From Rhodoferax sp. (lineage in GTDB: Bacteria > Pseudomonadota > Gammaproteobacteria > Burkholderiales > Burkholderiaceae_C): a stretch of DNA of 64,000 nucleotides. Below are positions 51,700 to 60,773 of the stretch, piece after piece. The position numbers and the translations under genes are program-made. The stretch is from the NCBI RefSeq assembly GCF_030697375.1, contig NZ_JAUYQD010000021.1, positions 1 through 64,000 of the forward strand. The letters are read 5' to 3'. The notes below the pieces were generated by a model. That model did no database searches and had not been told where the DNA came from. It was given only the letters and a program-made list of their open reading frames with translations. The first letter of the stretch is position 1. Each line of letters opens with the position of its first letter.

Positions 51700-54387
51700 A
51701 TGCTGAAATCGCTTTTGAAGTCCTTCTGTTTGCGCTCGGCAATTGTTGGGTTCGGTTTGGTGTTCAGTGCTGGGTTGCAAGCCCAGACACTGGCCCCCTC
51801 TTTGGGTGGGGGATCTACAGTTTCGTCTGGGTCTGTTACGTCAGACGCTGCTCCAGCAGCCTCGGCAGCCCCAGCAATGCCAGTTGGCGGGCGCACAGGG
51901 CTCACCCAACAGGCAACACAGCAGCAAGCCACAACTCCAGATGCAAAGTTGGACACCAAAAACGCAAATACGGAAGCCAAAGGATCAAGCACAGACGCCA
52001 AAACAAGCCCAGAGGGCTCACAGCCCCCTGCCGCTGAAATAGTTAAAGACCCAAAAGCAGACGATATCGAGTTCCAGCGTTTTGTGCGCAGCGCAACAGG
52101 GCAGTCTTTAAAGCTCTTTGGGTACGAGTTGTTTGCCAACTCCAATAGCTTTTCGTCTGTGCAGGCCGCACCGGTACCTGCAGGTTACATACTCGGGCCA
52201 GGTGACGAACTGGTGGTTCAGGTCAATGGCCTGGTTGAAATCAATGAGCGGCTGGTAATCGACCGCGATGGCAGAGTCATGGTGCCAAAAGTTGGGCCAT
52301 TGAACTTGGCTGGTGTCGCTTTGAGTGATGCTGAAAAAGTCTTTAGTAACCATATCGGCAAGGTCTTTCGCAACTTCACTGTCAGCGTAACGATGGGGCG
52401 TCTGCGTAGCATTGAAGTGTTTGTGGTGGGGCAAGCCCGCAAGCCCGGTAAACATTTGGTCAGCAGCTTGTCGTCGCTGATCAACGCCCTGTTTGAAACT
52501 GGCGGACCAAGCTCCAACGGCAGTTTGCGGGCCATTGAACTCCGGCGGGCAGGCAAAAAAATTGCCACGGTCGATATGTATGCTTTTTTGGCGCGGGGCG
52601 ACAACAGCGCTGATGTGAAATTGCTGGCAGGAGACATCATATTCATCCCGCCAGCCAGTGCGCGTGCCGCACTCTTGGGTACTATCAATGCCCCGGCCAT
52701 TTACGAACTCCGTCCCAATGAGACTATCAGCGAGATTCTTGGTATGTCGGGAGGCTTGCCTACGCTGGCCGCTCCACAAAAGGCCCAGTTGGAGCGAATG
52801 GATGCCAGTCGGGATATTGCCCGTTATGTTGAAGACTTTGCGCTAGATCACAAAGGGCTTGGCCTCGTCCTCAAGGCGGGGGACATTGTGACTGTTTTCC
52901 AAATCAGCCCGCAAATAGCCAATGTAGTTACCTTGCAAGGCAACGTGGCTGCACCCCTGCGCTATACCTACAAACCCGGAATGCGCGTGGCCGACTTGTT
53001 GAACGACAAGCGTTTGCTCATTCCCGGCAGCTATTGGCAGCAAATCAACCAGGGCGCCACCACGGGCAACTATTCGCGTCCCGAAGTCAATCTGGATTAC
53101 GCCACCATTCAACGCCTCGACCCTGTGGCACTGCGCACCAAGGTATTTGCCTTTAATCTGGCCAAAGCCATCGCGCAAGAGGGTGTGGAAAATTTGGAGC
53201 TGATGAGTGGCGATATCGTCACCGTTTACGGACCAGGAGAAGCAGGTCCTGAGACCGAAAACAGTGTCACCATCACCGGCGATGTAGTGGGTGGCATCAA
53301 GCGGTTCGTGTGGCGCGAGGGTTTCACCATCAAAGACGTCATCCCTTCGGCGCAATGGCTGGTTGACTACTACAGCTACTGGCAGCGCCCCATTGGACGC
53401 AACCTGCGCAACGACATCAATTGGGATTACGCCCAGGTGGTTCGCCGGGTGCCTGCCACGCTTGAAAGCAAGGCCATTACCTTCAATCTTGGTGGTGCGG
53501 TTCTGAAAGGTAACCCTGCAGATAACATCTTGCTGGAGCCGGGCGACCAGATTGCCTTGTTTACTACAGCGCAAATGGCTGTTCCCCTGGAAAAGCGCAC
53601 CAAGTTGGTGACTGTATCCGGTGAGGTGGCTGTGCCCGGCGTGTACCAAACCAGTCCCGGCGAAACTTTACCTCAATTGCTTAAACGCATTGGCGGCCTG
53701 ACTCCGCAGTCATATTTGTTTGGTACAGAGTTCTCGCGAGAATCTGTGCGTGTACGCCAGCAGGAAAACCTAGACATCCTTATTCGAAGGTTGGAGGCAC
53801 AGTTTCAATCGCAGTCCGGTTCCGTAGCGGCCAATCGGGCAGCGGACGGTTCCGCTCAGTTGCAAGTGTTGCAACTGCAGCAAGCCCAGCAAAGAGCCCA
53901 GATTGAGCGGCTTAAAACCTTTAAAAGCAACGGACGCGTGGCCCTTGAACTTGAACCACAAGCACAGACTCTTGCAGGCCTGCCAGCAGTGGCGCTGGAA
54001 GATGGCGACCACATCATAGTGCCTGCAACGCCTGGCTTTGTATCCGCGGCTGGATCAGTCAACAATGAAAATGTGTATGTTTACAAGACGGGTAAGACAG
54101 TGGCTGATGTTCTCAGGTCTGCCGGCCTCGCCGAAGACGCGGAGGTGGACCAGGTTTTTGTGCTGCGTGCTGACGGCAGCATAATCTCTCGACGCGACCG
54201 TGGAGGCTTGTTTGGTGGGGGGTTTGATTCCATCCAGCTCATGCCTGGCGACACCGTAGTGGTTCCCGCACAAATTGACCGCGAAAGCCGCTACAGCATC
54301 GTAACCCGTGCATTCAAAGACTGGACGCAAATTTTGTCCAACTTTGGGTTGGGAGTTGCGGCAATTAATTCCATCAGCAAGCTGTAA
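51700..54387 (+). CDS. Polysaccharide export protein with multiple SLBB domains (Wza-like)
   Basis: The 895-residue protein has an N-terminal signal peptide (cleavage near residue 28, LQAQ), a Ser/Gln/Lys-rich linker (about 35-125), a Poly_export domain (GYILGPGDELVVQVNGLVEI, IDRDGRVMVPKVGP) and about five SLBB domains (for example GQARKPGKHLVSSL, GTINAPAIYELRP, VSGEVAVPGVYQT). There is no obvious lipobox, unlike Wza, so it belongs to the large multi-SLBB export proteins. It probably forms or supports an outer-membrane export channel for surface polymer. It is 30 bases after uppS and 4 before the Wzz-like gene. Confidence 0.9.
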   Translation: MLKSLLKSFCLRSAIVGFGLVFSAGLQAQTLAPSLGGGSTVSSGSVTSDAAPAASAAPAMPVGGRTGLTQQATQQQATTPDAKLDTKNANTEAKGSSTDAKTSPEGSQPPAAEIVKDPKADDIEFQRFVRSATGQSLKLFGYELFANSNSFSSVQAAPVPAGYILGPGDELVVQVNGLVEINERLVIDRDGRVMVPKVGPLNLAGVALSDAEKVFSNHIGKVFRNFTVSVTMGRLRSIEVFVVGQARKPGKHLVSSLSSLINALFETGGPSSNGSLRAIELRRAGKKIATVDMYAFLARGDNSADVKLLAGDIIFIPPASARAALLGTINAPAIYELRPNETISEILGMSGGLPTLAAPQKAQLERMDASRDIARYVEDFALDHKGLGLVLKAGDIVTVFQISPQIANVVTLQGNVAAPLRYTYKPGMRVADLLNDKRLLIPGSYWQQINQGATTGNYSRPEVNLDYATIQRLDPVALRTKVFAFNLAKAIAQEGVENLELMSGDIVTVYGPGEAGPETENSVTITGDVVGGIKRFVWREGFTIKDVIPSAQWLVDYYSYWQRPIGRNLRNDINWDYAQVVRRVPATLESKAITFNLGGAVLKGNPADNILLEPGDQIALFTTAQMAVPLEKRTKLVTVSGEVAVPGVYQTSPGETLPQLLKRIGGLTPQSYLFGTEFSRESVRVRQQENLDILIRRLEAQFQSQSGSVAANRAADGSAQLQVLQLQQAQQRAQIERLKTFKSNGRVALELEPQAQTLAGLPAVALEDGDHIIVPATPGFVSAAGSVNNENVYVYKTGKTVADVLRSAGLAEDAEVDQVFVLRADGSIISRRDRGGLFGGGFDSIQLMPGDTVVVPAQIDRESRYSIVTRAFKDWTQILSNFGLGVAAINSISKL

Positions 54388-54391
54388 CGCC

Positions 54392-55591
54392 ATGAACGAG
54401 AACGATGTCATTGCAGACGAAGCGCGACAATCCACTTTGCCTGAAGACGATGAAATCAGCTTGCTGGACCTGCTGCAGGTTGTGGCTGATAACCTACGCC
54501 TATTAGTACTTGGCCCCCTGGCTGCCGGACTTGTTGCGTTGGGCATTACCTTCACCCTCGCCCCAACCTTTACCGCCACCACCAAATTCATGCCGCCCCA
54601 GCAACAGCAAAGCGGGACTGCAGCCATGTTGGCAGGTCTGGGCGCTTTGGGTGGTTTGGCTGGGGTAGCTGGTGGTCTAAAAAATCCCGCCGACCAATAC
54701 GTGGCCTTGCTCAAAAGCAATTCTGTGCAAGATGCGCTGATTGACCGCTTCAAGCTGACTGGGCGCTATGAGACAAAATTCCACGAAGATGCCCGTAGTG
54801 CAATAAGCGGCAGCGTCCAAATCGCCAGCGGCAAAGATGGCCTCATCGTGATTGATGCCAGCGACAAAGACCCCCTATTTGCCGCTCAGCTGGCTAACGC
54901 TCACGTAGAAGAACTGGGCCGCTTACTCAATCGTCTCGCTTTGACCGAAGCTCAACAACGCCGCGTCTTCTTTGAAAAGCAGCTTGCCAATGCCAAAGAC
55001 AACCTGGTTAAGGCCGAACAAGCCCTCAAGTCGAGCGGTGTTAACAGTAGCGCCCTCAAAGCCAACCCCGGGGCGGCTGTGGAAGCCCTGGCTAAACTTA
55101 AGGCAGGTATAGCTGCCCAAGAAATTAAGCTTGCATCCATGCGCGGTTACCTAGCTGAATCCGCCCCCGACTTTAGACAAGCGCAAACTGAGTTGGCGGC
55201 CATGCGCGGCCAAATGACCCGCGCTGAAAAAGAAGAACCCGCCACCGCAGGTGCAAACAGCGGCGACAGCGACTACATCGCCAGATTTCGCGACTTTAAA
55301 TACCACGAAACCTTATTTGATTTGTTCGCCAAACAATACGAAATGGCCCGCGTGGATGAAAGCCGCGAAGGTGCCCTCATTCAGGTGGTAGATCCCGCCC
55401 AGCCGCCCGAGCGCAAGAGCAAGCCCAAGAAGGCTCAGATTGCCATGTTGACCACGCTGGCTGTGGGCTTTGCGATGCTGCTCTTCATTTTTATCCGACA
55501 AGCCCTGCGCAGTGCAGCCCAAACGTCTCAGTCGGCGGAGAAAATTAGTCGCCTGCGTCGCTCATGCTCCAGGGCCCTTGGCCGCAATTGA
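54392..55591 (+). CDS. Wzz/GumC-type polysaccharide chain-length determinant
   Basis: The 399-residue inner-membrane protein has a Wzz-type layout: membrane helix 1 (about 38-60), a helix-rich periplasmic region with coiled coils (about 70-350), the PxxP-like DPAQPPERKSKPKK motif before the second helix (about 370-388), and a short cytoplasmic tail without Walker motifs or tyrosine cluster. It would control polymer length in Wzy-dependent synthesis with the upstream export protein. ATG 54392 begins 4 bases after that gene. Immediately after its stop, in the same frame, is a mannose-1-phosphate guanylyltransferase remnant. Confidence 0.88.
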   Translation: MNENDVIADEARQSTLPEDDEISLLDLLQVVADNLRLLVLGPLAAGLVALGITFTLAPTFTATTKFMPPQQQQSGTAAMLAGLGALGGLAGVAGGLKNPADQYVALLKSNSVQDALIDRFKLTGRYETKFHEDARSAISGSVQIASGKDGLIVIDASDKDPLFAAQLANAHVEELGRLLNRLALTEAQQRRVFFEKQLANAKDNLVKAEQALKSSGVNSSALKANPGAAVEALAKLKAGIAAQEIKLASMRGYLAESAPDFRQAQTELAAMRGQMTRAEKEEPATAGANSGDSDYIARFRDFKYHETLFDLFAKQYEMARVDESREGALIQVVDPAQPPERKSKPKKAQIAMLTTLAVGFAMLLFIFIRQALRSAAQTSQSAEKISRLRRSCSRALGRN

Positions 55592-55759
55592 ATCCGCCTT
55601 ACAAGGTATGATAAAAATATTCTCTGCGGTGGCTCTGGAACTCGATTGTGGTCATTGTCTCATGCTGGTCTTCCCAAGCAGTTTCTTGTCTTGTCTGATA
55701 CCACCAGCCTGTTTCAGCAAGCGATCGACTTTGCAGAGTTCAAACTTCGATTTAATTGA
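55592..55759 (+). pseudogene. manC: 5' remnant of a mannose-1-phosphate guanylyltransferase (manC)
   Basis: Translation from 55619 gives ILCGGSGTRLWSLSHAGLPK followed by QFLVLSDTTSLFQQAID, then AEFKLRFN and TGA at 55757. The CGGSGTRLW and PKQFL blocks are the nucleotidyltransferase signature at the N-terminus of ManC/CpsB/XanB. Only about 45 codons remain of an enzyme of over 450. No ATG opens the frame, which continues from the Wzz stop. It looks like the scar of a deletion or replacement at the junction between export and sugar genes. Confidence 0.85.
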
Positions 55760-55774
55760 CTAGCTTTCAACATA

Positions 55775-56782
55775 ATGCACACAAACAAGAAAATTTTAGT
55801 TACCGGTGCCGACGGGTTTATCGGCTCTCACCTTACTGAAGCCCTGGTACGTGCGGGCTACGATGTTCGTGCGTTCGTGCTCTATAACTCGTTCAACTCC
55901 TGGGGGTGGCTAGACCGTTGCGCATCAGATGTGAATGGTAAATTTGAGGTGTTCGCTGGCGACGTGCGAGACCCCAACGGAGTGCGTGCCGCCATGAAAG
56001 ACTGCGATGCGGTGCTGCACCTCGCAGCCCTGATCGCCATCCCTTATTCGTACCACTCGCCCGATACCTACGTTGATACCAACATCAAAGGCACGCTGAA
56101 CATCGTTCAGGCAGCGCGCGATCTTGGCGTGAGCAGGGTGGTACAAACATCGACGAGCGAGGTTTATGGAACGGCGCGCTTTGTTCCAATAACCGAAGGT
56201 CATCCGCTGCAAGGCCAATCGCCTTATTCGGCCAGCAAGATTGGCGCAGATCAAATTGCTATGTCGTTTTACTCGTCGTTTGGTACGCCAGTTACGCTAT
56301 TGCGGCCCTTTAACACCTACGGCCCGCGCCAGTCCGCTCGCGCCGTGATCCCGACCATCATCACCCAGATTGCCCATGGTCAACGGAAGATCAAACTCGG
56401 CGCGGTGTCACCCACACGCGACTTCAACTACGTGGCCGATACAGTCGCTGGCTTTATTGCCGCCCTGGGGTCAGACCGTGGCATTGGTGAGGTCATAAAC
56501 CTTGGCAGTAATTTCGAAATTTCCATTGGTGACACTGCCCACGCTATCGCCGAAGCCATGGGAGTATCCATAGAAATTATTACGGACGAACAGCGTTTGC
56601 GCCCCGAAAAAAGTGAAGTGGAACGACTGTGGGCATCCAACACCAAAGCGCGCGAACTGCTCGGCTGGCAACCCCAATACGGCAGCCGCGAAGGCTTCTT
56701 GCGCGGTCTGACCGAGACCATCGCTTGGTTCCTCGAGCCCGCAAACCTGTCTGCCTACAAAGCTGACATCTACAACCTATGA
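55775..56782 (+). CDS. legB: NAD-dependent 4,6-dehydratase, LegB-like
   Basis: The 335-residue extended SDR enzyme has the TGADGFIGSH nucleotide-binding motif (residues 10-19), STSEVYGTA and the catalytic YSASK (about 149-153). These and the sequence FNSWGWLDR are features of the LegB family, which dehydrates GDP- or UDP-GlcNAc in legionaminic acid synthesis. It is the first of a tightly packed set with the aminotransferase 4 bases after its stop. A UDP-sugar C4 dehydratase for another sugar (for example bacillosamine) is the main alternative, but the neighbours argue for legionaminic acid. Confidence 0.85.
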   Translation: MHTNKKILVTGADGFIGSHLTEALVRAGYDVRAFVLYNSFNSWGWLDRCASDVNGKFEVFAGDVRDPNGVRAAMKDCDAVLHLAALIAIPYSYHSPDTYVDTNIKGTLNIVQAARDLGVSRVVQTSTSEVYGTARFVPITEGHPLQGQSPYSASKIGADQIAMSFYSSFGTPVTLLRPFNTYGPRQSARAVIPTIITQIAHGQRKIKLGAVSPTRDFNYVADTVAGFIAALGSDRGIGEVINLGSNFEISIGDTAHAIAEAMGVSIEIITDEQRLRPEKSEVERLWASNTKARELLGWQPQYGSREGFLRGLTETIAWFLEPANLSAYKADIYNL

Positions 56783-56786
56783 GTTT

Positions 56787-57968
56787 ATGAATACGCCACG
56801 CAATCTTCCTGAGGAAATCGTTCGTGCTATCAAGTCTTCTGTAGTGGGTGACGGCCCGCTTGCCTTGCATGAACCGCGTTTTCGCGGCAACGAATGGATC
56901 TATTTGAAGGAATGTCTCGATTCGACGTTCGTTTCCTCGGTGGGCAAGTTTGTTGACCGTTTCGAGGATGACTTGGCAGCCTTCACCGGTGCCAAGCGTG
57001 CGGTGGCCGTGGTCAACGGCACAGCCGCGCTGCACGTGGCCTTGCGCCTGGCCGGCGTGGAGGCTGGGGACGAAGTTCTGTTGCCAACGTTGACCTTTAT
57101 CGCCACCGCAAATGCCGTGGCCTATTGCCAGGCAACGCCTCATTTTGTTGACAGCGAGGAGCGCTCGCTCGGCATGGACGCCCACGCACTGCGCGACTAC
57201 CTGTCGGCCACGACCGAGATGCGCGACGGCCACTGCATCAACCGCAACACCGGCCGTGTAGTCCGCGCCATGGTGCCGATGCACACATTCGGTCATCCCG
57301 TTGACATTGACGCGTTGCTTGCTGTCGCACACGACTTCCGTCTGCAACTAATCGAGGATGCAGCCGAATCCCTGGGCAGTACCGTGGGCGGACGCCACAC
57401 CGGTACTTTTGGTCTGATGGGTACCTTGAGCTTCAATGGCAACAAGACCATCACCACAGGTGGCGGGGGGGCAATACTCACCAACAACATCGAATTGGGC
57501 GCACGTGCAAAGCACCTGACCACCACTGCCAAGGTGCCGCATCGCTGGAACTTTCTGCATGACGAGGTGGGTTACAACTACCGACTGCCCAACCTGAATG
57601 CCGCGTTAGGCTGCGCCCAGCTTGAGCAACTACCCGGATTTTTGAGCGAAAAGCGTCGCCTGTTTGATTGCTACCGGTCGAGCTTCGCCGAAGTCGAGGG
57701 CGTTCGCCTCGTCACCGAACCGGCGGGGTGCCACAGCAACTACTGGCTGCAGACGCTGTTGCTCGACGAACCGCTCGCCGACCAGCGCGATGCTGTGCTG
57801 ACCGCCACCAACGACGCCGGACTGATGACACGCCCTGTCTGGGCGCTGATGCATCACATGCCGATGTACAGCAGCGCGCCAAAGGCGCACTTGCCAGTGG
57901 CCGAATCGCTGGAACGGCGCTTGATTAACATTCCGAGCAGTTCGGGGTTGGTTCCTGTCGCCCCATGA
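56787..57968 (+). CDS. legC: PLP-dependent sugar aminotransferase, LegC-like
   Basis: The 393-residue DegT/DnrJ/EryC1-family enzyme transfers an amino group from glutamate to the C4 keto sugar made by LegB. Visible features are VVNGTAALHVALRLAGV, PTLTFIATANAVAY, EDAAESLGS and the pyridoxal-phosphate lysine in LSFNGNKTITTGGGGA. Its 4-base overlap with the acetyltransferase gene (ATGA) and its 4-base gap from legB suggest one operon. N-terminal PEEIVRAI fits the LegC/PseC group. Confidence 0.87.
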   Translation: MNTPRNLPEEIVRAIKSSVVGDGPLALHEPRFRGNEWIYLKECLDSTFVSSVGKFVDRFEDDLAAFTGAKRAVAVVNGTAALHVALRLAGVEAGDEVLLPTLTFIATANAVAYCQATPHFVDSEERSLGMDAHALRDYLSATTEMRDGHCINRNTGRVVRAMVPMHTFGHPVDIDALLAVAHDFRLQLIEDAAESLGSTVGGRHTGTFGLMGTLSFNGNKTITTGGGGAILTNNIELGARAKHLTTTAKVPHRWNFLHDEVGYNYRLPNLNAALGCAQLEQLPGFLSEKRRLFDCYRSSFAEVEGVRLVTEPAGCHSNYWLQTLLLDEPLADQRDAVLTATNDAGLMTRPVWALMHHMPMYSSAPKAHLPVAESLERRLINIPSSSGLVPVAP

Positions 57969-58594
57969 GCAAACCCAGTCTGATCCTGATCGGTGCAGGT
58001 GGTCACGCCCATGCGTGTATTGATGTGATCGAACAGCATGGTCAATACCAGATTGCCGGACTGGTCGGCATGCCAGAAGAAATGCATGCCCAACACCTTG
58101 GCTATACCGTCTTCGCCACGGACAGTGATTTGCCACAACTGACAAAAGACTATCAATACGCCTGTGTCACCGTGGGTCAGATTCAGACACCCGACCACCG
58201 CATTCGCCTCTATCAGCAGGCCACCGAACTCGGCTTTCAATTGCCAGTCATCATCGCGCCTAGCGCCCATGTCTCTCGCCACGCCACCATTGGCTCAGGC
58301 ACCATCGTGATGCACGGGGCAATAGTCAATGCTGGCGCCAAGGTAGGTAGCAACTGCATCATCAATACGCGTGCGCTGATTGAACATAACGCGACAGTCG
58401 AAGACCACTGCCATATTTCCACCGGCGCCATCGTCAATGGCAACGTGCATATTGACGCTGGCAGTTTTATTGGTAGCGGCTGCGTCGTAAAAGAGGGTGT
58501 CGCCATAGGGAAGCGCTGCATTGCAGGAATGGGGCTCACTGTGCGGCGCAACCAGGCAGATCACGCCCGATTTGTAGGTAACGATAAATCATGA
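57965..58594 (+). CDS. Sugar O/N-acetyltransferase, NeuD/LegH-like
   Basis: The 209-residue protein has a small Rossmann-like N-terminal domain (LILIGAGGHAHACIDVI) and a left-handed beta-helix of hexapeptide repeats (about 95-190; STGAIVNGNVHIDAGSFIGSG). This is the NeuD/PglD/LegH type that acetylates the C4 amine of the sugar before epimerisation. It lies between LegC and LegI with 4-base overlaps on both sides, so the order matches the pathway: dehydrate, transaminate, acetylate. Confidence 0.85.
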   Translation: MSKPSLILIGAGGHAHACIDVIEQHGQYQIAGLVGMPEEMHAQHLGYTVFATDSDLPQLTKDYQYACVTVGQIQTPDHRIRLYQQATELGFQLPVIIAPSAHVSRHATIGSGTIVMHGAIVNAGAKVGSNCIINTRALIEHNATVEDHCHISTGAIVNGNVHIDAGSFIGSGCVVKEGVAIGKRCIAGMGLTVRRNQADHARFVGNDKS

Positions 58595-59598
58595 CCAACC
58601 GAACGCTCATCATCGCCGAAGCCGGCGTCAACCATAATGGCGACCTCTTACTGGCCAAGCAGTTAATCGATGTGGCTGCTGAGGCTGGAGTAGATCTCGT
58701 CAAGTTTCAAACTTTTAACGCCAACCGCCTAGTCACGCGCACTGCCCAAAAGGCTGACTACCAAACCCAGACCACAGACAGCAAAGAATCACAATATGAA
58801 ATGCTTCGCCGTCTGGAACTCAATGAGGAGATGCACAGGGAACTCATCGATCACTGTGCGTTGCGTAATATAGGTTTTTTCTCCACTGGCTTTGATATCG
58901 AAAGCATTGATCTGCTGCTGAGTCTTGGTCAGGACCATTTCAAGATACCTTCCGGAGAAATCACCAACCTGCCCTACTTGCGCCATATCGGCCAATTCGG
59001 AAAAACCGCCATCCTTTCCACCGGCATGGCAACGCTGGGCGATATAGAAGCTGCGCTCGGCGTGCTGGAGCAAGCGGGCACATCTCGCGCTCAAATAACG
59101 GTACTGCACTGCACCACCGAATACCCCACGCCCATGAATGAAGTAAACCTGCGCGCAATGCAAAGCATTCATGCTGCCTTTGGCGTAGCGGTGGGTTATT
59201 CAGATCACACGCCCGGTATTGAAGTGGCGGTTGCTGCCGTGGCCATGGGCGCGACCGTGATCGAAAAACATTTCACACTGGATCGCAACCTGCCGGGCCC
59301 CGACCACAAAGCCAGCCTAGAGCCGGAAGAACTCAAAGCCATGGTGGCAGCCATTCGCAATATAGAACTCGCGCTGGGCGATGGCATCAAACGACTCACC
59401 CCAAGCGAAGCCAGGAACAAACCCGTTGCGCGTAAATCACTGGTGGCCAGGCAAGCTATAAAGGCGGGCGAGGCCTTTAGTGCGCAAAACATTACCACCA
59501 AGCGCCCCGGTACTGGCGTCTCTCCCATGCGTTGGGACGAAGTCATGGGTCACACCGCGTCACGCGATTTTGTGGCAGACGAGTTGATCGTGCTATGA
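58591..59598 (+). CDS. legI: N-acetylneuraminate/legionaminate synthase, NeuB/LegI-like
   Basis: The 335-residue enzyme condenses a 2,4-diacetamido-2,4,6-trideoxyhexose (or ManNAc) with phosphoenolpyruvate to make the nine-carbon acid. It has the NeuB TIM barrel (IIAEAGVNHNGD, LVKFQTF, KIPSGEITNLPYL, STGMATLGDIE, HCTTEYPTP, GYSDHTPG, EKHFTLDR) and a C-terminal antifreeze-like SAF domain (about 280-335; RKSLVA then APGAGVSP-like TKRPGTGVSP). Substrate preference cannot be read from motifs; the surrounding LegB/LegC genes favour legionaminic acid. Confidence 0.9.
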   Translation: MTNRTLIIAEAGVNHNGDLLLAKQLIDVAAEAGVDLVKFQTFNANRLVTRTAQKADYQTQTTDSKESQYEMLRRLELNEEMHRELIDHCALRNIGFFSTGFDIESIDLLLSLGQDHFKIPSGEITNLPYLRHIGQFGKTAILSTGMATLGDIEAALGVLEQAGTSRAQITVLHCTTEYPTPMNEVNLRAMQSIHAAFGVAVGYSDHTPGIEVAVAAVAMGATVIEKHFTLDRNLPGPDHKASLEPEELKAMVAAIRNIELALGDGIKRLTPSEARNKPVARKSLVARQAIKAGEAFSAQNITTKRPGTGVSPMRWDEVMGHTASRDFVADELIVL

Positions 59599-60758
59599 CC
59601 CGAAAAATCTGTGTCATCACCGGTACCAGAGCCGAATACGGTTTGATGCGCTGGGTCATGCAAGGTATCAAGGATGAGCCCGAGCTAACGCTACAGATCA
59701 TTGCGACGGGTATGCACCTGTCGCCTGAGTTCGGTCTCACCTATCGCGAGATCGAGAAAGACGATTTCCAGATCGACCGCAAGGTCGAAATGCTGACCAG
59801 CTCAGACACGTCCGTTGGCATCGCCAAATCCATGGGTCTGGGTTTGATCGGTTTTGCTGATGCATTGAACGAATTGCAGCCCGATCTGATCGTGGTACTT
59901 GGTGATAGGTTCGAGATTTTTGTAGCGGTGGCAGCCGCCTTGGTGGCGCGTATACCAGTAGCGCACTTGCACGGCGGGGAAACGACCGAAGGCGCTTTTG
60001 ATGAGGCACTGCGCCATTCCATCACCAAGATGTCGCACTTGCATTTCGTCGCAGCTGAAGCGTATCAGAGGCGGGTGGTCCAGCTTGGTGAGCCACCTGA
60101 ACGGGTGTTTCTCGTTGGTGGTATGGGTATTGACAACATCAAACGCTTGCAGCTTCTCAGCCGTGCAGAGTTAGAAGCATCGCTTGACTTGCAACTCGGC
60201 CCAAAAAACCTGCTGATTACCTTCCACCCGGTCACGCTAGAGAGATCAACCGCTACAGACCAGATGGCAGAACTGTTAGTAGCCTTGGCTGACCTGAAAG
60301 ACACGCAACTTATTTTCACTATGCCCAACGCCGATACAGATGGCCGTACCTTGATCAAGATGGTGCAGGAGTTTGTGGTCCAGCACCCCAATGCGCGCGC
60401 CTATACATCCCTCGGCCAATTGCGCTATCTGTCATGCGTAGCACAGGTGGATGGCGTTGTGGGCAATTCTTCCAGTGGCTTAGTCGAAGTACCCAGCTTT
60501 AAGAAGGGTACCATTAACATTGGCGACCGTCAACGGGGTCGGTTACAAGCTGAAAGCGTGATCAATTGCGCACCAACGCATCAGGGTATCGCGGCCGCTT
60601 TGAAAAGGCTTTACACAGTAGCCTTTCAGGCGAGTTTGAGTCAGACACGAAACCCTTATGGCGAGGGTGGCGCAAGTGAGAAAGTGGTTAATACGATTAA
60701 GCACTATCCGCTGGACAGCATAGCCAAAAAGTCTTTTTATGATCTACCAGCACATTGA
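59595..60758 (+). CDS. legG: Sugar-nucleotide hydrolysing 2-epimerase, NeuC/LegG-like
   Basis: The 387-residue enzyme of the GT-B-fold WecB/NeuC family hydrolyses the nucleotide and inverts C2 to give a free manno-configured sugar, the substrate of LegI. It has VITGTRAEYGLMRWVM, VVLGDRFEIFVA, HLHGGETTEGAFDEALRHSITKMS, TFHPVTLE and GNSSSGLVEVPSFK. The hydrolysing branch (NeuC/LegG) carries GERTEG-like HGGETTEGAFD and GNSSSG, both present. ATG 59595 overlaps the LegI stop by 4 bases. Confidence 0.88.
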   Translation: MTRKICVITGTRAEYGLMRWVMQGIKDEPELTLQIIATGMHLSPEFGLTYREIEKDDFQIDRKVEMLTSSDTSVGIAKSMGLGLIGFADALNELQPDLIVVLGDRFEIFVAVAAALVARIPVAHLHGGETTEGAFDEALRHSITKMSHLHFVAAEAYQRRVVQLGEPPERVFLVGGMGIDNIKRLQLLSRAELEASLDLQLGPKNLLITFHPVTLERSTATDQMAELLVALADLKDTQLIFTMPNADTDGRTLIKMVQEFVVQHPNARAYTSLGQLRYLSCVAQVDGVVGNSSSGLVEVPSFKKGTINIGDRQRGRLQAESVINCAPTHQGIAAALKRLYTVAFQASLSQTRNPYGEGGASEKVVNTIKHYPLDSIAKKSFYDLPAH

Positions 60759-60773
60759 CCTTGAGTGTAATAA

